A DNA stretch of 64,000 bases from Thermoplasmata archaeon (lineage in GTDB: Archaea > Thermoplasmatota > Thermoplasmata > Lutacidiplasmatales > UBA184): assembly GCA_021828195.1 (NCBI GenBank), contig JAKASQ010000001.1, forward strand, positions 720,335 to 784,334, in the 5' to 3' direction. The notes under the pieces are model-generated. The model was given only the letters and a program-made list of their open reading frames with translations, searched no databases and was not told the DNA's origin. A program made the translations under genes and the position numbers. The number at the start of each line of letters is the position of its first letter. The first letter of the stretch is position 1. Below, one piece after another: positions 1 to 7,279 of the stretch.

Positions 1-424
1 TCATGGAGGTCTCCCTTCCCTCGGGCATCGGGCGCAGCGGATCCGTGATGAGGTGGGGCCGCATCCGATCGTAGGCCTCCCAGAAGGACGTTTGGTCGAC
101 GACGAGGTCGCGGACGCCGCCCTGGTTGCGCATCGGCTCGATCACAATCCGTCCGTGCTCGGCGATCTCCGGTCCGATGGGGGTCTGACATGCGAGGCGG
201 CTCTTCGAGTTGATCTGCATCGCACACGAGCCGCAGATCGCGCTTCGGCATGAGTATCGGAGGGTCAGGGATGGGTCCTGTTCGGCGCGGATCCGCAAGA
301 GCGCGGTCAGCACCGGGGTGTGGGGGGGAAGTTCGAGCGTGAAGCGTTGGTACCGGGGCGCGCCGCCTCCCGCGGGATCGTGCCGAAAGACATCGATCTG
401 GGCCGTGACCATCTCCTCCGGCAT
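1..424 (-). CDS. sdhB: Succinate dehydrogenase/fumarate reductase iron-sulfur subunit (N-terminal part)
   Basis: The gene starts with ATG at 424, overlapping the sdhA stop (ATGA), and runs off the left edge, so only the first 141 codons are visible. The visible part is the plant-ferredoxin-like [2Fe-2S] domain: cysteines at about residues 59, 64, 67 and 79, in the pattern RYSCRSAICGSCAM followed by ACQ. In the family this subunit passes electrons from the flavoprotein to quinone or the membrane anchor; the C-terminal [4Fe-4S]/[3Fe-4S] domain lies outside the window. Overlap with sdhA implies translational coupling and one complex. Whether the enzyme works as SDH or fumarate reductase cannot be told from this fragment. 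Confidence 0.93.
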   Translation of the reverse strand, partial: MPEEMVTAQIDVFRHDPAGGGAPRYQRFTLELPPHTPVLTALLRIRAEQDPSLTLRYSCRSAICGSCAMQINSKSRLACQTPIGPEIAEHGRIVIEPMRNQGGVRDLVVDQTSFWEAYDRMRPHLITDPLRPMPEGRETSM

Positions 425-2097
425 CAGTACACGCGCTCCTTCGGTTCCCACCGGGTATAGCCCACCGGTGCATAGCTCAGGTTCGGTCCCTCGGGGGTCT
501 TTCGCGCCAGCGTGTGCCGCATCCAATGGGCGTCGTCCCGCGAGGGAAAGTCCACTCGGGAGTGCGCGCCCCGGCTCTCCGTCCGGGCGAACGCTCCGAC
601 GACGATCACCTCGGCCAGTTCGAGCATGTGACCGGTCTCCAGTGCATCGGTGAGGTTGAGGTTGTACACGTTCGACCGGTCGACGACTCGTACCCGTTCG
701 AATCGCTTTTGGATGGCACGGATCTGCCGCAGCCCTTCCAGAAGGTCCGATTCCGTCCGATAGATCCCGACGTACCGGTCCATGGTCTGTTGCATCGCCG
801 TCCGGATCGCCTGGGGGTCCTCTCCATCGGTACGGGACATCATGCGCCGGACGGGTGCTTCGGCGTCGGCGATGTCGGAATCATGGAGCTCCGGCGCGCT
901 CGCGCTCGCGGCGTACGCCGCGGCCGCGAGTCCCGCTTGCTTGCCGAAGACGAGCGTCTCGAGCAAGGAGTTTCCTCCGAGCCGGTTGGCTCCGTGGATC
1001 GATACACAGGCCGCCTCGCCCGCGGCGTAGAGCCCCGCAATGTTCGTCTCTCCGCGGATGTTTGTTCCCACTCCGCCCATCATGTAGTGCTGGGCCGGGA
1101 AGATAGGGATCGGATCCACGACCGGGTCGACCCCCGCGAAGTTTCGGCAGAAGTCGCAGATCTCCTGGAGGCGGGTCTCGATGCGCTCCTTCCCCAAGTG
1201 CATCAGCTCGAGGTGGACGAAATCCCCCGGGAACCCCCGGCCCTCGCGAACCTCGGTCACGATCGCCCGTGAGACCACGTCTCGGGAGGCGAGGTCGAGG
1301 ACGTGGGGGGCATACTTCCCCATGAACCGCTCCCCAAGGACATTCTTCAGAATTCCGCCCTCCCCTCGAGCGCCTTCCGTGATGAGAATCCCCGACTCGA
1401 GGAGAGCGGTCGGATGGAATTGGACGAACTCCAGGTCCTTGAGCAACGCCCCGGCATCGTACGCCGCAGCGATCCCGTCCCCGGTGCATGTGTGAGCGTT
1501 CGTGGTCCGCCCGTAGATCCGACCGGCGGGCCCCGTCGCAACCACCACGCTCTTCGCGGCGATACCCTCGAACTGACCGGTGCGCCGATCGAACGCAACG
1601 ATTCCCTGGACCCGCCCCTCCCGAACGACGATGTTCGTAAGATCCCATTCTTGGTAGAGCGTGAAGTGCTCCGTCCCGAGGCGCTCCCACAGCGCCTGCA
1701 GCAGCGCGAGCCCGGTTCGATCCGCCGCATAAATCGTGCGGGGAAATCCCTGACCGCCGAACGGCCGTCGAGCGAGCGAACCGTCCTCGGCCCGGCTGAA
1801 GATCGTGCCGTAATGCTCCATCTCGACGACGGTCGGGCCGGCCTCACGGCAGAAGAACTCGATCGCGTCTTGATCGCCGAGGTAGTCCGAGCCCTTCACC
1901 GTGTCGTAGATGTGGGTGTCGACCGAATCTTCCTTCCCCACGGCCGCGTTGATCCCGCCTTGCGCCGCGCCGGAATGGGATCGCAGCGGATGCAGCTTGG
2001 AGAGGATGGCGACGTCGCGCCGGGCCTCGACGGCAGCGAGCGCCGCGCGCTGACCGGCGAGACCGGCCCCCACCACGAGCACTTCGTGACGTCGCAT
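424..2097 (-). CDS. sdhA: Succinate dehydrogenase/fumarate reductase flavoprotein subunit
   Basis: A 557-residue FAD subunit that interconverts succinate and fumarate. The N-terminal dinucleotide-binding motif VVGAGLAGQ is at residues 8-16. RSHSGAAQGG follows at about 39-48, where His41 matches the histidine that carries covalent FAD in this family. The substrate region (HPTALLESG, then EGARGEGG) and the C-terminal GGNSLLETLVFG motif are intact. Length is at the short end for SdhA/FrdA (about 570-600). L-aspartate oxidase is a relative, but the directly overlapping sdhB makes the complex II role much more likely. A weak A+T-rich element around 2131-2139 may be its TATA box. It is divergent from the proteasome beta gene. 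Confidence 0.95.
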   Translation of the reverse strand: MRRHEVLVVGAGLAGQRAALAAVEARRDVAILSKLHPLRSHSGAAQGGINAAVGKEDSVDTHIYDTVKGSDYLGDQDAIEFFCREAGPTVVEMEHYGTIFSRAEDGSLARRPFGGQGFPRTIYAADRTGLALLQALWERLGTEHFTLYQEWDLTNIVVREGRVQGIVAFDRRTGQFEGIAAKSVVVATGPAGRIYGRTTNAHTCTGDGIAAAYDAGALLKDLEFVQFHPTALLESGILITEGARGEGGILKNVLGERFMGKYAPHVLDLASRDVVSRAIVTEVREGRGFPGDFVHLELMHLGKERIETRLQEICDFCRNFAGVDPVVDPIPIFPAQHYMMGGVGTNIRGETNIAGLYAAGEAACVSIHGANRLGGNSLLETLVFGKQAGLAAAAYAASASAPELHDSDIADAEAPVRRMMSRTDGEDPQAIRTAMQQTMDRYVGIYRTESDLLEGLRQIRAIQKRFERVRVVDRSNVYNLNLTDALETGHMLELAEVIVVGAFARTESRGAHSRVDFPSRDDAHWMRHTLARKTPEGPNLSYAPVGYTRWEPKERVY

Positions 2098-2245
2098 GAT
2101 ACTTCGGTGCCCCCGAGCCGTCCCGGGGATTAATGTTTCCCACCCTCCGATGCCGTACTCGGTCCGGAAAACGTCACGCGCGCGAGGGGCCGGGAGGCAC
2201 CTGCGCTTCCCGTCGGTGGTGGGAGCGTAATTCGTTCGCGAGCGG

Positions 2246-2253
2246 TTATATAC
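2246..2253 (+). promoter_or_regulatory. TATA box for proteasome beta gene
   Basis: TTATATAC in a GC-rich context. The expected start site (about 25 nt downstream) is near 2275, leaving a short leader with the Shine-Dalgarno sequence GGAGGT at 2292-2297 before the ATG at 2304. Confidence 0.7.
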
Positions 2254-2303
2254 CGACCCACGGTCCCCCGGTTGTCTTCCCCGCCTCGGTGGGAGGTCGA
2301 TCG

Positions 2304-2978
2304 ATGCAGAACAGGGTCAACGCGATGGATGAGGACCGGCTGCTCAAGGGCACGACCACGATCGGTCTCGTCTGCAAAGACGGGGTCGTCCTCGCGACGG
2401 AACGCCGGGCGACCGCCGGCAACATGATCGCGAACAAGCAAACCCAGAAGCTGTTCAAGATCGACCAGAACATCGGCATCACGATCGCGGGTCTGGTTGG
2501 CGACGCCCAGACCCTTACGCGCTACCTCAAGGCCGAGGTCTCCCTCTACCGGCTGCGGCGCAACGGCCAGCTCAGTGCCGAGGGCGCGGCGACTCTGCTC
2601 GCCAACATCCTATCGGGGAACCGGATGTTCCCGTTCTACGCTTGGCTGATCCTAGGCGGCGTCGACGCGAAGGGCGGCCACGTGTTCTCCGTCGACCCCG
2701 CCGGGGGCTCGATCGAGGACCGGTACGTCTCGGTCGGGAGCGGGTCGACCTTCGCCTACGGGGTCCTGGAGGAGGCGTACAACCGCGAGCTCTCGGTCGC
2801 CGACGGCGTCGACGTGGCCCTGCGAGGGCTGACAGTTGCGATGAAGCGCGACAGCGCGAGCGGGGACGGCTACCTCGTCCACTCGATCACGGGCAAGGAA
2901 TACCACGAATTCTCCGACGACGAAATCAATAAACGCCTCAAGGCGTTGAAGATCCCGTTGCCTCCGGTCCTCGCGTAA
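2304..2978 (+). CDS. psmB: 20S proteasome beta subunit
   Basis: A 224-residue N-terminal nucleophile hydrolase, the catalytic ring subunit of the archaeal 20S proteasome. A propeptide of about 16 residues ends in LKG, and the mature protein starts TTTIGLVCKDGVVLATERRA. The first Thr is the nucleophile, and the Asp and Lys of the active site follow in the usual places (Lys in NKQTQKLFKID). The start at 2304 is chosen because GGAGGT lies 7 nt upstream and the TATA box rules out earlier in-frame starts. It is followed 57 nt later by aCPSF1 with no obvious second promoter, so the two may be co-transcribed. The alpha subunit is not in the window; the ATPase partners PAN and Cdc48 are. Confidence 0.97.
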   Translation: MQNRVNAMDEDRLLKGTTTIGLVCKDGVVLATERRATAGNMIANKQTQKLFKIDQNIGITIAGLVGDAQTLTRYLKAEVSLYRLRRNGQLSAEGAATLLANILSGNRMFPFYAWLILGGVDAKGGHVFSVDPAGGSIEDRYVSVGSGSTFAYGVLEEAYNRELSVADGVDVALRGLTVAMKRDSASGDGYLVHSITGKEYHEFSDDEINKRLKALKIPLPPVLA

Positions 2979-3035
2979 CCTACGCGTGGGCTGGATCGCG
3001 GCCCAACCCCTTCTCTCCAACCCCTTCCGAAGTAG

Positions 3036-4940
3036 ATGAGTTTCGACTCGCTCATAGAGCAAACGAAAGAGGCACTGCGAGAAGTGCTGCCCGAATCGGT
3101 GGTCGTCACCGACATCGAGCTGGAGGGCCCGCACATCGTGCTGTACACGAAGCAGCTGGACTCCTTCCTATCGGGCGGAGACCTGCTCCGCCAGATCGCC
3201 CAGCGACTCCACCGCCGCGTCCTCGTCCGGAGCGACCCGGCGAGCCTGATCGATCCGAAGGAGGCGGAGAAGCTGATCCGCGAAACGATCCCCCCCGAGG
3301 CGGAGATCACCCAGCTGTTCTTCGAGCCCGAGACGGGCGAGGTCAGCATCGAGGCGTCGAACCCCGGGGCCGCGATCGGCCGGGGCGGCTCGACGCTCAA
3401 CGATCTCAAGCGGCGGATCGGCTGGATCCCGACGGTCGTCCGTACGCCCCCAATCCCGTCGAAGACGGTCGAAGAGGTTCGCATCCACCTGAGGAACGTC
3501 TTCGACGAGCGACGGGCGTTCTTGAAGAAGGTCGGGATGCGCATCGCGCGGGATCGACTTCCCGAGAAGCTCTGGGTCCGAAGCACCGCCCTCGGCGGTT
3601 ACCGCGAGGTCGGTCGGAGCGCCCACTTGCTCTCGAGCCAGAATTCGAAGATCATGATCGACTGCGGGCTCGATCCCGGCTCCGACCGTACCCCGTACTT
3701 CAGCGCCCCGGAGCTCCTTCCGCTCGACTCGCTCGATGCGGTCGTGATCACTCACGCCCATCTGGACCACGTGGGACTCGTTCCGGTGCTTCTCAAGTAC
3801 GGATACAAGGGGCCGATCTACTGCACGGCCCCCACCCGCGACCTGATGACGCTGATGCTTCTCGATGCGATCAAGGTCGTCAACCAAGAGGCCCGCAAGG
3901 GCCTGTACGATTCCTCCCACGTGCGGGAGCTCGTCCAGCGGGTGATCCCGCTGCGATGGGGCGAGACCACCGACATCTCGTCCGACGTGCGGCTGACGCT
4001 GCACAACGCCGGGCACATCCTCGGCTCGTCGATCTGCCACTTCCACATGGGGGATGGGGACCACAACCTCGCCTACTCCGGGGACATCAAGTTCGAGCGG
4101 AGCTGGCTGTTCAACCCGGCGACGAACCGCTTCCCCCGTCTCGAGACGCTGGTGCTCGAGTCGACCTACGGAGGGTTCCGCGACGTCCAGCCGACGCGCC
4201 AGCAGGCCACGGAGGACTTCACGCACCTCGTCAACAAGGTGCTCTCCCGACGCGGCCACCTCATCGTGCCCGTGTTCGCCGTCGGCCGATCCCAGGAGGT
4301 CATGCTCGTGCTCGAGGAGAAGATGCGGGAGGGCAAGATCCCGCAGGTCCCCGTGTACCTCGATGGGATGATCTTCGAGGCGACCGCGATCCACACCGCC
4401 TATCCGGAGTTCCTCAACAGCCAGCTGCGCACGCAGATTTTCCAGCAGGGGGACAACCCGTTCCTCTCCGACATCTTCCACCGGGTGGATTCCTCCACGA
4501 TGCGGATGGGCATCCTCGACTCCAAGGAGCCGTGCATCGTGCTCGCGACCTCGGGCATGATGAGCGGAGGACCCGTCATGGAGTACTTCCGTGCGTGGGC
4601 TCACGACGAGAACAGTGGGCTCCTGTTCGTAGGGTACCAGGCCGATGGGACGTTCGGTCGACGCCTGCAACGCGGACTCTCCGAGGCAACGTTCATGGAG
4701 GGACCCCGGCCGTCCGGCGTCGCGGTGCGCCTGGAGCTCGCTACGATCGAAGGGTTCTCGGGCCACTCCGACCGGGTGCAGCTCATGAACTTCGTCGCGT
4801 CGCTCGATCCTCGGCCGCAGCGGATCATCCTCAACCATGGCGAGGAGTCCAAGTCGCTCGACCTCTCCTCCAGCCTGCACAAACGCTTCAATCTCGAGAG
4901 CCGGGTGCCGTACAACCTAGAGGCGATACGGCTGCTGTGA
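3036..4940 (+). CDS. aCPSF1, KH/metallo-beta-lactamase/beta-CASP ribonuclease
   Basis: A 634-residue archaeal homologue of CPSF73. Residues about 1-150 form the KH-type RNA-binding region (GAAIGRGGSTLNDLKRRIGW is a KH-like loop). The metallo-beta-lactamase core starts near 180 and has the zinc motif HAHLDHVG near residue 240. The beta-CASP domain and the C-terminal GFSGHSDR and NHGEE motifs complete the nuclease. The archaeal family is known to act as a 3'-end-forming termination ribonuclease. Length matches the family (about 635). It lies just downstream of the proteasome beta gene and converges on the nuclease-like gene at 4953. Confidence 0.96.
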   Translation: MSFDSLIEQTKEALREVLPESVVVTDIELEGPHIVLYTKQLDSFLSGGDLLRQIAQRLHRRVLVRSDPASLIDPKEAEKLIRETIPPEAEITQLFFEPETGEVSIEASNPGAAIGRGGSTLNDLKRRIGWIPTVVRTPPIPSKTVEEVRIHLRNVFDERRAFLKKVGMRIARDRLPEKLWVRSTALGGYREVGRSAHLLSSQNSKIMIDCGLDPGSDRTPYFSAPELLPLDSLDAVVITHAHLDHVGLVPVLLKYGYKGPIYCTAPTRDLMTLMLLDAIKVVNQEARKGLYDSSHVRELVQRVIPLRWGETTDISSDVRLTLHNAGHILGSSICHFHMGDGDHNLAYSGDIKFERSWLFNPATNRFPRLETLVLESTYGGFRDVQPTRQQATEDFTHLVNKVLSRRGHLIVPVFAVGRSQEVMLVLEEKMREGKIPQVPVYLDGMIFEATAIHTAYPEFLNSQLRTQIFQQGDNPFLSDIFHRVDSSTMRMGILDSKEPCIVLATSGMMSGGPVMEYFRAWAHDENSGLLFVGYQADGTFGRRLQRGLSEATFMEGPRPSGVAVRLELATIEGFSGHSDRVQLMNFVASLDPRPQRIILNHGEESKSLDLSSSLHKRFNLESRVPYNLEAIRLL

Positions 4941-4952
4941 ACCTACCAACAC

Positions 4953-5501
4953 TCAGTCGTCCGGCCCATCGCGGCGCGTAAGCTCCTCGATCGTGTACTC
5001 GGCGAAGCCCCGGCCCCCCGATGCGCGGCGAACCATTCGCCCGATCCCCCCCCACTTGGCTCCCGCGGGGATCTCCCCGCTCGCGAGTCGGTCGAGGACG
5101 GCGCGAAAGCCTCGACGCTCCTCTTCGTACGGGTCATCCGAGCCCGACCAGGGTTGGCTCCCGCGCCGCACGTCGACCGTATCATCGCGGACAAGCCAGA
5201 TTCCCACGCGACGCGCGAGCGGCGTGGTACGCACGCGCATCAACCGCTCGGCGCTCGGTTCGGAGGCCACGGCGACCGCCACCCAGTCCCCCCAGGCTCG
5301 GCGGCGGAGTGCTTGGGCGAACACACGGGGCCCGTCGGCGAGCTTGAGTTCGACGAGACCGACCTCTTCGTTCCGCTTCGCGACCACGTCGAAGTAATCG
5401 CGCCCGTCCGGATCGATCCAGACTCGGTAGCCGAGCGCTTCGAGGTGGCGGCGCACCGGGCCCGCGAGCTCGTGCTCGGAGGCGGGCCGACCCCGGCTCA
5501 T
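4953..5501 (-). CDS. PD-(D/E)XK nuclease-like protein coupled to mutL
   Basis: A 182-residue protein starting with ATG at 5501, overlapping the mutL stop by ATGA, so it is translated behind MutL. Residues about 5-75 look like a restriction-endonuclease fold: a helix (GPVRRHLEALGYRVW), then DYFDVVAKRNEEVGLVELKL. The latter supplies the D...ExK pattern of a PD-(D/E)XK active site and resembles DUF2161-type phosphodiesterases. The C-terminal half (PYEEERRGFRAVLDRLASG to the end) looks like a winged-helix DNA-binding segment. Function is inferred from fold and operon position: possibly a strand-nicking or accessory factor in mismatch repair. Housekeeping chance linkage cannot be excluded. Confidence 0.75.
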   Translation of the reverse strand: MSRGRPASEHELAGPVRRHLEALGYRVWIDPDGRDYFDVVAKRNEEVGLVELKLADGPRVFAQALRRRAWGDWVAVAVASEPSAERLMRVRTTPLARRVGIWLVRDDTVDVRRGSQPWSGSDDPYEEERRGFRAVLDRLASGEIPAGAKWGGIGRMVRRASGGRGFAEYTIEELTRRDGPDD

Positions 5502-7279
5502 GGGCCGCTTCGCAGGAACCAGCGATCGAGCCGGGAGCGGGGAACCTGAAGGAGGACCGGGCGTCCGTGCGGGCAGGAGTAGACCGCCTCCGCGCCCTCG
5601 TACAGTGCGTCGAGGACCCGGGACATTTCCGCCGGGGCGACCGGGTCCCCGGCCCGGATCGCCGAGTGGCATGCGATGGACGCGGCCGTGCGTTCCATCG
5701 CCCCGTCGGGGACGGTCGGGCGCGCGCCCGCGGCGAGCTCGTCGAGCAGGGCGCTCAGTCCCTCGGTCCGGGCGCGCCCGCCCCTCCACGAGGGTACCGA
5801 CCGGAGCCGGTACGCGTCCCCTCCGAACGGTTCGACCGTGAAGCCGGCGGAGCGTACCGCTTCGGTGTGGGCAAGGAGGGCGGCGCGTTGCGTGTTCGTG
5901 AGGTGGATCGTGATCGGCTCAACGAGCTCCTGGCGCGCGAGCTTTCCCTCGCGGAGGAGCGCATCGTACAGGAGTCGTTCGCTCGCGGCGTGCTGATCGA
6001 CGAGCACCAGTCCATCCTCGCCCTCCGCAACCCAGTACAGCGACCCGACGCACCCGAGGAGGGTGAGCCGGGGCCGCCCGCCCGCCGATGCGGCACGTCG
6101 GGTAGGCGGCTCGGTGGTATCCAGCCGACGCTGCGGGGCCGGGCCCGACGCCGCCATCGCATCCCGGCGAGGAGGAGGTGGGAGCGAGGAGCGACCGACC
6201 CCGCGCGTCTCCACCAGAAAGTGCTGAGCCCGGGGCTTCGCGGACGGGTCCGGTGGCTCGGCCGGCGGCGGAGCCCCGATCAGGGCGTGTCGGACGGCGA
6301 GCCGAACGGCGTCGGCGATCTCGGCCTCCCGCGCGAATCGGACCTCCCGCTTCGTCGGGTGGACGTTCACGTCGAGACGCTCGGGCGGGAGCTCGAGGTG
6401 GAGCACACCGATGGGGTAGCGGGTCTTGGGAATGTAGTCGTGGTAGGACACTCGAACCGCCTGAGCGATCGCGCGTGCCTGAATCGTTCGCCCGTTCGCC
6501 GCGAGGTACAACCCTCGCGAGTGTCCGGCGGCCGTCGCGGGTCGCCCGAGCACGCCGCGGACGTGCCCGCCCCCGGGCAGGTCGCCGTCGACGGCGAACG
6601 ATTGGTGGAGGATCTCCGGTCCGAGCACGCGGGCGGCCGCATCCCGGAGATCGGAGGTGGCCGGATACGCGCCGACCTCGCGTCCGTCGGCCTCGATCCA
6701 GATGCCGACCGCGGGACGCGCGAGGTACAGGTGGTCGATCATGCGCAGGATCTCCACCTGCTCGGCCGCGGGCGCGTGCAAGAACTTCCGCCGTGCGGGA
6801 GTGTTGAAGAACAGATCCTCCACCTCGACGGTGGTCCCGACGGCGCGGCCCGCTTCGAACCGTCCAAGAATCTCGCCTCCCGTCACGGTGATCCCGGTGG
6901 CCGCATTCGCGCTCGCGGTGCGCGAGCGGATCCGGAACTTCGAGACGGAGGCGATCGCCGCGAGCGCCTCCCCACGGAATCCGAGAGTTCGGATCCCTTC
7001 GATCGATCCATCCGCGGCCAGCTTGCTCGTTGCGTGGCGCTCGATCGCGAGCTCGAGTTCGTCGGCGGGGATGCCTCCGCCATCGTCCGCGACTTCGATA
7101 CGTCGTAGGCCCCCTCCCTCGAGCCGAACGACGACCTCCTCCGCTCCGGCATCGACCGCGTTCTCGACCAACTCCTTCACGACGGACGCCGGCCGTTCAA
7201 CGACCTCGCCGGCCGCGATCCGTCGGACGGTCTCCGGGGCGAGGCGGCGGATGGGAGAGCGCGGTGCGGCCGCGCTCAC
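5498..7279 (-). CDS. mutL: DNA mismatch repair protein MutL
   Basis: A 593-residue GHKL ATPase with GTG start at 7279, overlapping the mutS stop (GTGA). N-terminal ATPase motifs are intact: ELVENAVDAGA (about residue 35), DDGGGI and GFRGEALAAI. The C-terminal domain has the metal-binding endonuclease signature of nicking MutL proteins: DQHAASERLLYD near residue 425 (the usual final Glu is Asp), ACHSAIRAGD near 534 and CPHGRP near 571. It therefore probably nicks DNA itself rather than depending on a MutH. MutS, MutL and the nuclease-like protein overlap in sequence, implying coordinated translation. Bacterial-type MutS/MutL is patchy in archaea and likely reflects old transfer. Confidence 0.96.
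   Translation of the reverse strand: MSAAAPRSPIRRLAPETVRRIAAGEVVERPASVVKELVENAVDAGAEEVVVRLEGGGLRRIEVADDGGGIPADELELAIERHATSKLAADGSIEGIRTLGFRGEALAAIASVSKFRIRSRTASANAATGITVTGGEILGRFEAGRAVGTTVEVEDLFFNTPARRKFLHAPAAEQVEILRMIDHLYLARPAVGIWIEADGREVGAYPATSDLRDAAARVLGPEILHQSFAVDGDLPGGGHVRGVLGRPATAAGHSRGLYLAANGRTIQARAIAQAVRVSYHDYIPKTRYPIGVLHLELPPERLDVNVHPTKREVRFAREAEIADAVRLAVRHALIGAPPPAEPPDPSAKPRAQHFLVETRGVGRSSLPPPPRRDAMAASGPAPQRRLDTTEPPTRRAASAGGRPRLTLLGCVGSLYWVAEGEDGLVLVDQHAASERLLYDALLREGKLARQELVEPITIHLTNTQRAALLAHTEAVRSAGFTVEPFGGDAYRLRSVPSWRGGRARTEGLSALLDELAAGARPTVPDGAMERTAASIACHSAIRAGDPVAPAEMSRVLDALYEGAEAVYSCPHGRPVLLQVPRSRLDRWFLRSGP

Noticed and set aside
3168-4880. A 570-codon minus-strand open frame opposite aCPSF1
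   Set aside because: Composition is typical of antisense reading (Glu/Arg/Leu/Asp-rich, no motifs) and aCPSF1 on the plus strand has full domain conservation.
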